6,718 bases of DNA from Candidatus Stygibacter frigidus (GTDB lineage: Bacteria; Cloacimonadota; Cloacimonadia; Cloacimonadales; TCS61): contig JAVCCT010000247.1 in assembly GCA_030765325.1 (NCBI GenBank), positions 1 through 6,718 of the forward strand. The letters are read 5' to 3'. The notes under the pieces were generated by a model. The model did no database searches, was not told the origin of the DNA, and was given only the letters and a program-made list of their open reading frames with translations. Position 1 is the first letter of the stretch. Each line of letters opens with the position of its first letter. Both the position numbers and the translations under genes were made by a program. Of the stretch, positions 1-6,711 are shown one piece after another.

Positions 1-322
1 AACAGATATTTATGATGTAATGCTTACCCTTTACATTTAACCACTAACCAGATAAAATCATTGAAATAGTTAAATCACTAAAATGGAAAATAGCATGGTC
101 CGCTATCTGTTTATTTATCAGTTAACTATAGAATACGGAGGATTTCGCATCAAGGATATAAGTGATTGTATTTCTTCCAGTTATGACAAGTCGGAAATAT
201 CAGGTTTAATAACAATTTATTAGATGCTTATACTTTTTACCTTAAAACCTTTAACATATCACATTTATGAGTATAACTTTCATCGCTGAGTATTTAAGAG
301 TTTATATCATCAGCAAATTTAC

Positions 323-349
323 TTGACATGAAGTAAAGGGTCATAAATT
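323..349 (+). promoter_or_regulatory. Candidate sigma-70-type promoter for the deacetylase-acetyltransferase operon
   Basis: A perfect TTGACA -35 hexamer lies at 323-328. The best -10 candidate is TAAATT at 344-349, with a spacer of 15 nt, shorter than the usual 17, and only a partial match. Transcription from here would give an untranslated leader of about 170 nt before the deacetylase start, containing the short ORF at 448-495. This is motif matching only. Confidence 0.3.
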
Positions 350-447
350 TAACAATTCCGGGCAGCAAATGGTGCTGTTTCAGCTAAGGATGATAGAAGT
401 TATTACCAGGCTGATGATTAGGATAAAATTATGCTGGAGGCTGTGAT

Positions 448-495
448 ATGTATCTTAGAGCCAGGCAGGCAAGTGAACAGAGACTTGAACTATAA
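448..495 (+). CDS. Possible 15-residue leader peptide
   Basis: A 16-codon frame (ATG to TAA) encodes MYLRARQASEQRLEL. It is preceded by GGAGG at 436-440 with a 7-nt gap, a stronger ribosome binding site than the one of the gene downstream. It ends 30 nt before the TTG start of the deacetylase gene. Three of the fifteen residues are arginine. A leader ORF here could couple translation to the operon or be a chance frame. There is no run of one amino acid or obvious attenuator hairpin to support classical attenuation, and I do not recognise the peptide. Confidence 0.2.
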   Translation: MYLRARQASEQRLEL

Positions 496-515
496 ATATA
501 AAACCGTCTAATAAT

Positions 516-519
516 GGAG
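516..519 (+). promoter_or_regulatory. Ribosome binding site that decides the TTG start of the deacetylase
   Basis: GGAG lies 6 nt upstream of TTG at 526-528. The only nearby in-frame ATG upstream (514-516) overlaps this site and is followed two codons later by TAG (520-522), so it cannot be the start. The next in-frame ATG (residue 16) would remove the conserved N-terminal strand of the family. TTG is therefore the supported start. Confidence 0.8.
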
Positions 520-525
520 TAGATT

Positions 526-1485
526 TTGCAATTAATTTATAATCCCGTATTTTTGGAACATGACACTGGCATGTATCCTGAGAACAAAAAGAGATTAAGC
601 ACTCTGGCTGATCTGCCGGAACAGGAAATTATTAATGGTGAAGAATACCTCAAGCTGGTTCACACTCCCGAATATATTGAGCATATCAGGCAAGCTTGTG
701 CCAAAGGTGGTTATCTGGATATAGACACAATAGTATCTCCAGAGAGCTTCAAAGCTGCCACTTACGCTGTGGGCGCAACTATCATGGCATCGCATAGTAA
801 TGATTTTGCCCTCACACGTCCTCCAGGACACCATGCACATCCTGACAGGTCGAGTGGATTTTGCCTGTTTAATAATATTGCCATCGCTGTTCAGAATCTG
901 GTGAATGAAGGGAAAAGGGTATTAATATTCGATTTTGACGGTCACTTTGGTGATGGCACCTGTGACATTTTCTATAATTCAGATCAAGTAATGTTCTGGT
1001 CAATCCACCAGTTTCCCGCATTTCCTGGTGGTGGTGATGCTGATGAAATTGGCGAAGGTGCAGGAAAGGGTTACACGATCAATGTCCCCCTGCCGGCTAA
1101 TAGTGGAGATGAGATATTTATGGATGCCATAGAAACCTTCCTTCCTGTTGCCAAAGAATTTAATCCTGATGTGGTTGCCCTTTCGGCAGGATTTGATTCT
1201 CATCAATATGATATGCTCACAGACCTCCGCATCAGCGCTAATGCCTATCACAAAATAGGCAGGATTATGGCTGCTAATTTTGATAATGTCTTTGCATCCC
1301 TCGAAGGTGGCTATAATATTAAAGTTTTCTCAGACTGCCTGTTTAATTTCATTGACGGGATAAATGATCGCCCCATGCGTTATAAAGAAAGAGAAACTGA
1401 CTCCATGATCCAGGTGTATTATGAATATGAAGGGAGAAAAAGCCTGGTTCTTCAATCGCTGAGAAAATACTGGAAATCAATTTAA
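526..1485 (+). CDS. Zinc-dependent histone-deacetylase-family protein (AcuC/acetylpolyamine-deacetylase-like)
   Basis: The 319-residue product is a single arginase-fold deacetylase domain, normal length for bacterial members. These proteins remove acetyl groups from lysine side chains or polyamines using a Zn2+-activated water. Visible catalytic features are the paired histidines H102-H103 in RPPGHHAHP, zinc ligands D138 and H140 in DFDGHFGDGT, the third ligand D224 in SAGFDSH, and the transition-state tyrosine Y263 in LEGGY. All are retained, so the enzyme should be active. The residue after ligand H140, a second histidine in most class I/II enzymes, is phenylalanine. No signal peptide is present, so it is cytoplasmic. 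It is the first gene of an operon, with 24 nt to the acetyltransferase gene downstream. That pairing favours acetylated proteins as substrates, as with Bacillus AcuC, but this is inference; a small-molecule amide deacetylase remains possible. The start codon is TTG. Confidence 0.95.
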   Translation: MQLIYNPVFLEHDTGMYPENKKRLSTLADLPEQEIINGEEYLKLVHTPEYIEHIRQACAKGGYLDIDTIVSPESFKAATYAVGATIMASHSNDFALTRPPGHHAHPDRSSGFCLFNNIAIAVQNLVNEGKRVLIFDFDGHFGDGTCDIFYNSDQVMFWSIHQFPAFPGGGDADEIGEGAGKGYTINVPLPANSGDEIFMDAIETFLPVAKEFNPDVVALSAGFDSHQYDMLTDLRISANAYHKIGRIMAANFDNVFASLEGGYNIKVFSDCLFNFIDGINDRPMRYKERETDSMIQVYYEYEGRKSLVLQSLRKYWKSI

Positions 1486-1509
1486 AAAAAAATATATTAA
1501 GGAGATGAG

Positions 1510-4209
1510 ATGATTACAAAAAAGTTAAGTAAACTATTTAACCCGAAAGTGATTGCTATCATCGGTGCTTCTGCCAGAGAAGGTACGGTTGGTCATTCTT
1601 TGATGAAGAACATCATTGGCTCAGGATATGATGGGATTGTGTATCCCATTAATCCCAAAAGAACCAATATTCTAGGCGTGAAAACCTATAAAACCCTCTC
1701 TGATATCCCAGATCAGGTTGACCTGGCTGTTATCGCGGTGGGTGCAAAATTCGTTCCTGATATCGTAGTAGATTGCGGTATTAACGGCGTTTCTGGTATT
1801 GTGCTGATCTCTGCCGGCTTCGCTGAAATTCCAGGTGACGAAGGAAAAATACTTTTAGCTCAAATTGCTGAAACTATTAAGAAATATAACATGCGCATGA
1901 TAGGTCCTAATTGCCTTGGATTTATAAAGCCTTCTATCAAGCTGAATGCCAGTTTTGCAAACCGTATGGCTCTGCCAGGCAAAATTGCTTTTATCTCTCA
2001 AAGTGGTGCCCTGTGTACTGCTATCCTGGATTGGTCAGTAAAGCAAAATGTTGGATTCAGTCATTTTGTCTCCATTGGTTCAGCTATTGATGTCAGCTTT
2101 CATGATCTCATAGATTATTTTGGCAGCGATTCTCAAACAACCAGCATCGTTATCTATATGGAATCACTTACTGATGCTCGCAGTTTCCTGAGTGCTGCCC
2201 GTGCTTTTGCCAGAAATAAACCTATTATTGTGCTGAAAGCAGGAAAAAGCACCGAAGGTGCTGCCGCTGCCATGTCTCATACTGGCAGTCTGGCTGGAAA
2301 TGATTTCGTATTTGACGCTGCCTTCAAACGTGCCGGTGTCATCAGAGTTGATACTATTGATGAGTTATTCCATATCGCCCAGTCACTTTCTATGCAGGAT
2401 AAACCTACCGGAAAGAGAATAGCAATTGTAACTAATGCTGGTGGACCTGGCGTTATTGCCACTGATACGCTGATAGAAAAAGGTGGAAATCTGGCTCAAC
2501 TTAGTGATGAAACTATGGCAGAACTTAATGAAAAGCTCTCTCCAAACTGGAGCAAGGGTAACCCTGTTGACGTTATTGGTGATGCACGTCCTATGGATTA
2601 TCAGATTGCTGTAGATGCCTGCCTGAGAGATAATAATGTTGATGGGGTTCTGGTTATCCTTACTCCTCAATCCATGACTGATCCTTCTGAAACTGCCCGT
2701 ATGGTTGCCCAGGCTAGTAAGAAATATAAGAAAACCCTGCTGGCATCATGGATGGGTGCTGATGACGTTAGTGAAGGTAGAGAAATTCTGGAAAGTTATA
2801 ATATCCCCTGCTATGACGTACCGGAAGACGCTATCCAGTGTTTTATGTATATGAGTGATTATTCCCGCAACCTCAAAACTCTCTATGAAACACCTGATGG
2901 AATTCCCAGTAAATTTTATCCCAAAGTGGAAGAAAGCCGTAAGTTGATAAATGATGTTCTGGCGGATAATAGATCGGTGATGACTGAATATGAAGCAAAA
3001 CAGCTCCTCGATAATTATCAGATAGCTGTTGTTAAAAATGGTCTGGCTACCTCTGAAAAAGAAGCTATCAAGATTTCAGAAGAAATTGGGTATCCTCTGG
3101 TTATGAAGATTGCCTCTCCCGATATTCTGCATAAAACAGATGTCGGTGGAGTTATCCTCAATATCATGAATAAAGAAGAAGCGAAAGCTTCATATAATAA
3201 GATCATGGATTCTGTAAAAGTGAAAAAACCAGATGCTGATATCCGAGGGATATTCGTCGAGCAGATGTCAAAACGTAAATATGAATTGATTATAGGCTGT
3301 AAAAAAGACCCTATCTTTGGACCCACAATTGTCTTCGGTATGGGCGGGGTTTCTGTGGAGATATTCAAAGATACCACTGTAGGATTGCCTCCTCTGAATA
3401 TGGCTCTGGCTATGCGCCTGATTGAAGATACTAAAATATATAAACTGATCAAAGGCTATCGCGGTATGCCTGGGGCAGATATCCCTGCTATCCAGTTCCT
3501 GCTTTATAAATTTGCCTATCTACTCATAAATCTGCCGCAGATCAAAGAAATCGATATCAACCCCTATGGCGTTGATGAACGCGGTGGCATTGTACTGGAT
3601 GCCAAAGTTATCCTGGATGGCAATGTGGAAATTGACCCTAAAAATCCTTATAAACACCTCGTGATATCACCTTATCCTTCTCATTATGTTAAAGATATCA
3701 AACTCGAATCAGGATTGCCTGTTACTCTCAGACCTATCAGACCGGAAGACGAATTTATGGAAAAAGAAATGTTCTCTAATTTCTCTGAAAGAACCCAGAG
3801 ATTCCGCTTCTTCCAATTGATTAAGGACATCTCTCACGAGGCTCTCACCAGATATACTCAAATTGATTATGATCGCGAAATCGCCATCATCGCCGAAGTT
3901 CCTGATGAAGGACGTAAAAAAATGGCTGGTGTAGCTCGCTTGATTGCTGATCAATATAATGAAACTGCTGAATACGCTATCGTCATAGCTGACCCTTGGC
4001 ACAGTCAGGGACTTGGTAATAAACTTACCGATTACATCCTCAAAATCGCCAAAGATCACGGAATTAAAACTGTCTATGCCAGTATCCTGGCAGTTAACCA
4101 CATCATGCTGCACATGTTCAAAACCCGCGGTTTCAAACTGACAAAAGTTGAAGATGGATACTACGCTGAAATTGAAACTGATAAAATCCTGCTCAAAGAA
4201 AAAGTGTAG
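1510..4209 (+). CDS. ADP-forming acetyl-CoA synthetase (alpha-beta fusion) with C-terminal GNAT acetyltransferase domain (Pat-like)
   Basis: The 899-residue cytoplasmic protein has, in order: a CoA-binding Rossmann domain (about 10-140; IIGAS, GPNCLGF), succinyl-CoA-synthetase-like domains (about 150-460; SQSGAL, TNAGGPG), an ATP-grasp domain (about 488-705; EIDINP at 680-685) and a GNAT domain (about 735-895). This is the layout of Salmonella Pat/YfiQ, which acetylates lysines of enzymes such as acetyl-CoA synthetase. H257 in MSHTGSLAG matches the phospho-histidine of ADP-forming acetyl-CoA synthetases, and H541 in LHKTDVGG matches the beta-subunit histidine. Salmonella Pat is generally held to have lost synthetase activity, so retention here suggests acetyl-CoA + ADP + Pi to acetate + ATP + CoA may still run. 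The GNAT acetyl-CoA loop is HSQGLGNKL (831-839), and E821 is a candidate catalytic base. GGAG at 1501-1504 sits 5 nt before the ATG. The deacetylase gene lies 24 nt upstream, and a strong terminator follows. Domain calls are secure; dual activity is inferred. Confidence 0.95.
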   Translation: MITKKLSKLFNPKVIAIIGASAREGTVGHSLMKNIIGSGYDGIVYPINPKRTNILGVKTYKTLSDIPDQVDLAVIAVGAKFVPDIVVDCGINGVSGIVLISAGFAEIPGDEGKILLAQIAETIKKYNMRMIGPNCLGFIKPSIKLNASFANRMALPGKIAFISQSGALCTAILDWSVKQNVGFSHFVSIGSAIDVSFHDLIDYFGSDSQTTSIVIYMESLTDARSFLSAARAFARNKPIIVLKAGKSTEGAAAAMSHTGSLAGNDFVFDAAFKRAGVIRVDTIDELFHIAQSLSMQDKPTGKRIAIVTNAGGPGVIATDTLIEKGGNLAQLSDETMAELNEKLSPNWSKGNPVDVIGDARPMDYQIAVDACLRDNNVDGVLVILTPQSMTDPSETARMVAQASKKYKKTLLASWMGADDVSEGREILESYNIPCYDVPEDAIQCFMYMSDYSRNLKTLYETPDGIPSKFYPKVEESRKLINDVLADNRSVMTEYEAKQLLDNYQIAVVKNGLATSEKEAIKISEEIGYPLVMKIASPDILHKTDVGGVILNIMNKEEAKASYNKIMDSVKVKKPDADIRGIFVEQMSKRKYELIIGCKKDPIFGPTIVFGMGGVSVEIFKDTTVGLPPLNMALAMRLIEDTKIYKLIKGYRGMPGADIPAIQFLLYKFAYLLINLPQIKEIDINPYGVDERGGIVLDAKVILDGNVEIDPKNPYKHLVISPYPSHYVKDIKLESGLPVTLRPIRPEDEFMEKEMFSNFSERTQRFRFFQLIKDISHEALTRYTQIDYDREIAIIAEVPDEGRKKMAGVARLIADQYNETAEYAIVIADPWHSQGLGNKLTDYILKIAKDHGIKTVYASILAVNHIMLHMFKTRGFKLTKVEDGYYAEIETDKILLKEKV

Positions 4210-4240
4210 TTTAAACTAAAAAAGCATAGATTTATTATAT

Positions 4241-4272
4241 GAAGGTCAATCCAGATATCTGGATTGACCTTC
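4241..4272 (+). terminator. Terminator of the deacetylase-acetyltransferase operon (perfect 32-nt palindrome)
   Basis: The 16-nt half GAAGGTCAATCCAGAT is followed immediately by its exact reverse complement. As RNA this folds into a 14-bp stem with an ATAT loop, 31 nt after the stop codon of the acyltransferase gene. The 3' flank is T-rich (TTTGCAATTGGTTTTTATTTT region, 4272-4293) but the tract is interrupted. Intrinsic termination is the likeliest role. Perfect symmetry would also suit a dimeric protein-binding site. Confidence 0.75.
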
Positions 4273-4292
4273 TTTGCAATTGGTTTTTATTT

Positions 4293-4396
4293 TCTGGGAA
4301 CAGGGAGCTCCTGCTCCTCGATTCTGCATTCTACTCCAGGATTCTTCTCACTTCCTGATAAAGAAAACCTACGAGCGGAAGCTCGTAGTTCCCAGA
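4293..4396. repeat. Inverted pair of REP-like hairpin units (BIME-like element)
   Basis: The left unit begins TCTGGGAAC (4293-4301) and the right unit ends with its exact reverse complement GTTCCCAGA (4388-4396). Next to each 9-nt head is a small hairpin: GGAGC-TCCT-GCTCC on the left (4305-4318 region), and CTACGAGC-GGAA-GCTCGTAG (4369-4388, perfect 8-bp stem) on the right. Read on the same strand, the two units align over the head and most of the hairpin, with a stem pair changed on both sides (G-C against C-G), so structure is conserved more than sequence. This is the pattern of bacterial REP/BIME elements, which move by a RAYT transposase; none is encoded here. The two frames of about 65 codons crossing it are spurious. 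Confidence 0.7.
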
Positions 4397-4599
4397 GTGA
4401 AAAAAGACAAGTAATCCACCTGCCCGAAGAATTTATTAACACATTACGTCTTTTATCTTGACCAGTTAACTGCATTTCAACTTTCATATTTTCAGCTTTG
4501 GGGTGATTTTCGTTTAGTAGCTAAAGCTATGATTTGATTCACCTAACAGTTTTTAAGATAAAATTGAATCGCTGAGTTTAGGTAATATAGAGGATAAAA
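4397..4599 (+). promoter_or_regulatory. Promoter-bearing spacer and ribosome binding site upstream of the serine hydrolase gene
   Basis: With a terminator upstream, the serine hydrolase gene needs its own promoter in this spacer. The best guess is TTGATT (4534-4539) with TAAAAT (4559-4564), but the 19-nt gap is long. A small hairpin TAGC-TAAA-GCTA lies at about 4518-4529. The ribosome binding site AGAGGA (4589-4594) is 5 nt before the ATG and is well placed. No operator or riboswitch is recognisable. Confidence 0.35.
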
Positions 4600-6414
4600 A
4601 TGTTAAATAGAAATTTTATTATTATATTAACACTAATGATTTTATTATTGATTTCATCTGAAGGAATCGCAAGAGGAGAACAAATGATAAGCCAAAAAGA
4701 ATTGATTGAAGAAGTTGAAAGCAGTCTAAGAGCAGAGTATTATGTTAATGGTGATAGTCTTATATCTATAATGGACAAAATGAAAGAACTAAAAATCCCC
4801 GGATTAAGCTTAGCCGTAATAGATAATTTTGAGGTTGTATGGGCTAAAGGATACGGAATCGCAGATATAGAAACTAACAAAGAAGTTGATGTTAATACTA
4901 TATTTCAAGCTGCTTCTATTAGTAAGCCTTTTACAGCTTATGCCGCAATGAAGCTTGTTCAAGAAAACAAAGTAGAATTGAATAAGGATATTAATACATA
5001 TTTGAAAACGTGGAAATTATTAGATAATAACTTTACTGAAACTAAGAAAGTTACCTTTAAAAATTTACTTTCCCATAATGCTGGGACGAATATACACGGA
5101 TTCCCAGGTTATAAACCTTATGATACTCTTCCCACTCTTGATCAAATACTTAATGGGGTATCACCAGCAAATACGAATAAAGTGATTGTTGATATAGAAC
5201 CTGAAACAGTCAATAGATATTCAGGTGGTGGTTATATAGTAGTTCAAAAAGCATTAATTGATATTACAGGAAAACCGTTTGAAGAGTTTATGCAAAATCA
5301 AGTACTGAAACCCTTAGAATTGCAAAATAGCTTTTTTTCTCCTAAAGCATTAACAGAAGAGCAAAAATTAAATGCTACTGCTGGTCACTATTCCGATGGA
5401 AGTAAGGTTATAGGAGATAGACATATTTATCCCGAAATGGCTGCTGCTGGGTTATGGACAACCGCAGAAGATTTAGCAAAATTTGCAGTTGAAATTCAAA
5501 AAGCGTTAAAAAGTGATTCCGGGAAAATCCTTTCAAAACAATATACTCAAATGATGATGACCCCTGTATTAAATGGAGAATACAATATCGGATTCGGTAA
5601 CGAAGAATATAATGACGAACCTTTTTTTGAACACGCAGGAGGAAATGAAGGATATGCCTGCTTCCTGACTTTCCATAAAGAAAAGGGTTATGGATTTGCT
5701 CTTATGGTTAATAGCTCAAGTCAAATCGATATCCTTTTCCCTCTATTCAGAAGTATAGATAAAGCTTATTCCTGGGGTCTTTTTAATTCAGGTATTTATA
5801 ACTCAGATAATATTTCAGTACCAGAATTACAGAGATTTGTTGGTAGATATAAAGTTTCTTTCGATAGATCAATACAATTTTATATTAAGAACAAAAAACT
5901 TTTCTATAAAATGTCATTTAATATGGGATCTGAACTCACACCAGTTGGAAGTCATACATTTATTTCATCAGATAGAAATAACAAAATTGAATTTTCAAAG
6001 GAATTAAACTCTATAATTTTTAATAACGATACATTTAATAAAATACCTGATGAAGCCATCCTATTAGAAAACTTTATAACAGGAAATGATATTATTGGAG
6101 CTCAAAAATGGTTAGAAGAACAAGAGAGCTTAAAAAACTTAACAGTTAATGAATTAGAAGATTATTTTAATGATATTGGTTATTTTTTGATTTCCAATAG
6201 TAAATTTAAGGAAGCAACATTTTATCTCAAATTGAATACTGTGTTATTTGATAATTCAGCAAATGCCTGGGACAGCTTAGGTGAAGTTTACTTCTTTTCA
6301 GGTAATTATGAATTATCTATTGAAACTATGAAAAAAGCTTTAGTAGTCAATCCTCAAAACCAAAACGCTAAGCAAATTATAATGAAAGCACAAAAATTAC
6401 TTGAAAATGAGTAG
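4600..6414 (+). CDS. Exported serine hydrolase, class C beta-lactamase/S12 peptidase family, with C-terminal TPR region
   Basis: The 604-residue product starts with a Sec signal peptide (hydrophobic core about residues 6-19, likely cleavage near GIA24; no lipobox cysteine), so it acts outside the cytoplasmic membrane. The catalytic domain spans about 50-390. The nucleophile motif SxxK is S106-I-S-K109, the second motif is Y207-S-G in NRYSGGGY, and the third is H345-A-G in EHAGGNEGY, replacing the KTG of classical beta-lactamases. This set is typical of the esterase, D-aminopeptidase and LACTB-like members, so the substrate (peptide, ester or beta-lactam) cannot be named and resistance should not be assumed. 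Residues about 408-480 (PELQRFVGRYKV) look like the small beta domain that often follows. About 517-590 form TPR-type helices, with one good repeat at 554-587 (W557, L560, G561, Y564, A580, P585). It is monocistronic, and more AT-rich in hand-counted lines than the operon upstream, which hints at separate origin. Confidence 0.93.
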   Translation: MLNRNFIIILTLMILLLISSEGIARGEQMISQKELIEEVESSLRAEYYVNGDSLISIMDKMKELKIPGLSLAVIDNFEVVWAKGYGIADIETNKEVDVNTIFQAASISKPFTAYAAMKLVQENKVELNKDINTYLKTWKLLDNNFTETKKVTFKNLLSHNAGTNIHGFPGYKPYDTLPTLDQILNGVSPANTNKVIVDIEPETVNRYSGGGYIVVQKALIDITGKPFEEFMQNQVLKPLELQNSFFSPKALTEEQKLNATAGHYSDGSKVIGDRHIYPEMAAAGLWTTAEDLAKFAVEIQKALKSDSGKILSKQYTQMMMTPVLNGEYNIGFGNEEYNDEPFFEHAGGNEGYACFLTFHKEKGYGFALMVNSSSQIDILFPLFRSIDKAYSWGLFNSGIYNSDNISVPELQRFVGRYKVSFDRSIQFYIKNKKLFYKMSFNMGSELTPVGSHTFISSDRNNKIEFSKELNSIIFNNDTFNKIPDEAILLENFITGNDIIGAQKWLEEQESLKNLTVNELEDYFNDIGYFLISNSKFKEATFYLKLNTVLFDNSANAWDSLGEVYFFSGNYELSIETMKKALVVNPQNQNAKQIIMKAQKLLENE

Positions 6415-6439
6415 CAAAAAAATATTCAGCTAATTAACT

Positions 6440-6496
6440 GACCCATGGCATGAACATGGTTTAGGCAGCAAACTAATTTAACTATTTATGAAGATT
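6440..6496 (+). pseudogene. Remnant of a GNAT/Pat acetyltransferase domain
   Basis: Reading from 6440, the codons give DPWHEHGLGSKLI, then a TAA, then LFMKI. This matches DPWHSQGLGNKLTDYILKI at residues 828-846 of the Pat-like protein: 9 of the first 12 residues are identical, including the GLG of the acetyl-CoA loop. The frame has a stop inside the match (6479-6481) and another at 6431-6433 upstream, and no start, so it cannot be functional. Nucleotide similarity to 3991-4047 is only partial, which points to an old duplication or a relic of a second acetyltransferase gene rather than a recent copy. Similarity beyond 6496 is not clear. Confidence 0.55.
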
Positions 6497-6560
6497 GAGA
6501 ATAATTATTACAAATTAATCACAATGATTCCTGCTTCTAAATGCTTTTTATCTGTTATAA

Positions 6561-6644
6561 TTGACAACTTTGTCCACTAATATTTTATATGTTATTGAAA
6601 TAATATTTCAGGGAGTTCAAATGGAATATTCTGATTATGAATAA
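6561..6644 (+). promoter_or_regulatory. Promoter, ribosome binding site and start codon of an apparently severed gene
   Basis: A perfect TTGACA (6561-6566) is followed 17 to 19 nt later by weak -10 candidates (TTTATA at 6584, TATATG at 6586). Then GGGAG (6611-6615) stands 5 nt before ATG at 6621. The frame reads only MEYSDYE before TAA at 6642-6644, exactly where the 22-nt repeat array begins. The order of signals is that of a normal gene start. A gene broken by the adjoining element is one reading; a seven-residue leader peptide or chance are others. Confidence 0.35.
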
Positions 6645-6711
6645 TCCGACGTGAAAGAGCCACGTGTCCGCAATTTTAGAGCCACTCCTCCGATGAAATA
6701 GAGCCACGTGT
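6645..6711. repeat. Direct repeats with an exact 22-nt period (core AGAGCCAC)
   Basis: AGAGCCAC occurs at 6656, 6678 and 6700, exactly 22 nt apart. TCCG recurs with the same period at 6645, 6667 and 6689. Copies one and three extend to AGAGCCACGTGT and contain the palindrome CACGTG; copy two has AGAGCCACTCCT. The DNA between the cores is not conserved, which suggests regularly spaced protein-binding sites rather than simple tandem duplication. In copy one ACGTG (6649-6653) and CACGT (6661-6665) form an inverted repeat. Confidence 0.85.

Larger units (their letters stand above)
1..525. other. AT-rich upstream region without a convincing gene
   Basis: No frame here gives a protein I recognise. 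The longest + strand ATG frame (83-223, 46 codons) has no ribosome binding site near its start and is cut off by an in-frame TAA just upstream. Its translation, beginning MENSMVRYLF, does not suggest a family. A frame from about 363 to 510 reads plausibly for some twenty codons (AANGAVSAKDD...) and then hits a TAG at 418-420, so it may be decayed coding sequence or chance. A GGAGG at 137-141 has no start codon at the right distance. Supported items inside the stretch (promoter candidate at 323, short ORF at 448) are listed separately. Confidence 0.6.

Noticed and set aside
83..223. 46-codon + strand frame starting MENSMVRYLF
   Set aside because: It has no ribosome binding site, a stop (71-73) shortly upstream, no family resemblance, and a length expected by chance in AT-rich DNA.
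3018..4113. Long minus-strand frames (144 and 134 codons) opposite the acyltransferase gene
   Set aside because: They lie wholly antisense to well-conserved ATP-grasp and GNAT coding sequence and their translations resemble no protein family.
4264..4487. Two overlapping frames of about 65 codons on opposite strands
   Set aside because: They run through the terminator flank and the REP-like hairpins; their open frames reflect the repeat composition, and neither has a supported start.
282..4577. ATCGCTGAG at 282, 1455 and 4568 as a shared regulatory motif
   Set aside because: One copy is inside the deacetylase coding sequence, the flanks differ, and positions relative to starts are inconsistent; most likely coincidence.
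4600..6414. Calling the serine hydrolase an antibiotic-resistance beta-lactamase
   Set aside because: The third motif is HAG rather than KTG and the second YSG rather than YxN; many relatives are esterases or peptidases, so the substrate is not established.
6443..6459. CCATG-N7-CATGG hairpin as terminator of the serine hydrolase gene
   Set aside because: The stem is only 5 bp, there is no T tract after it, and it lies inside the GNAT remnant, where it is explained by coding ancestry.
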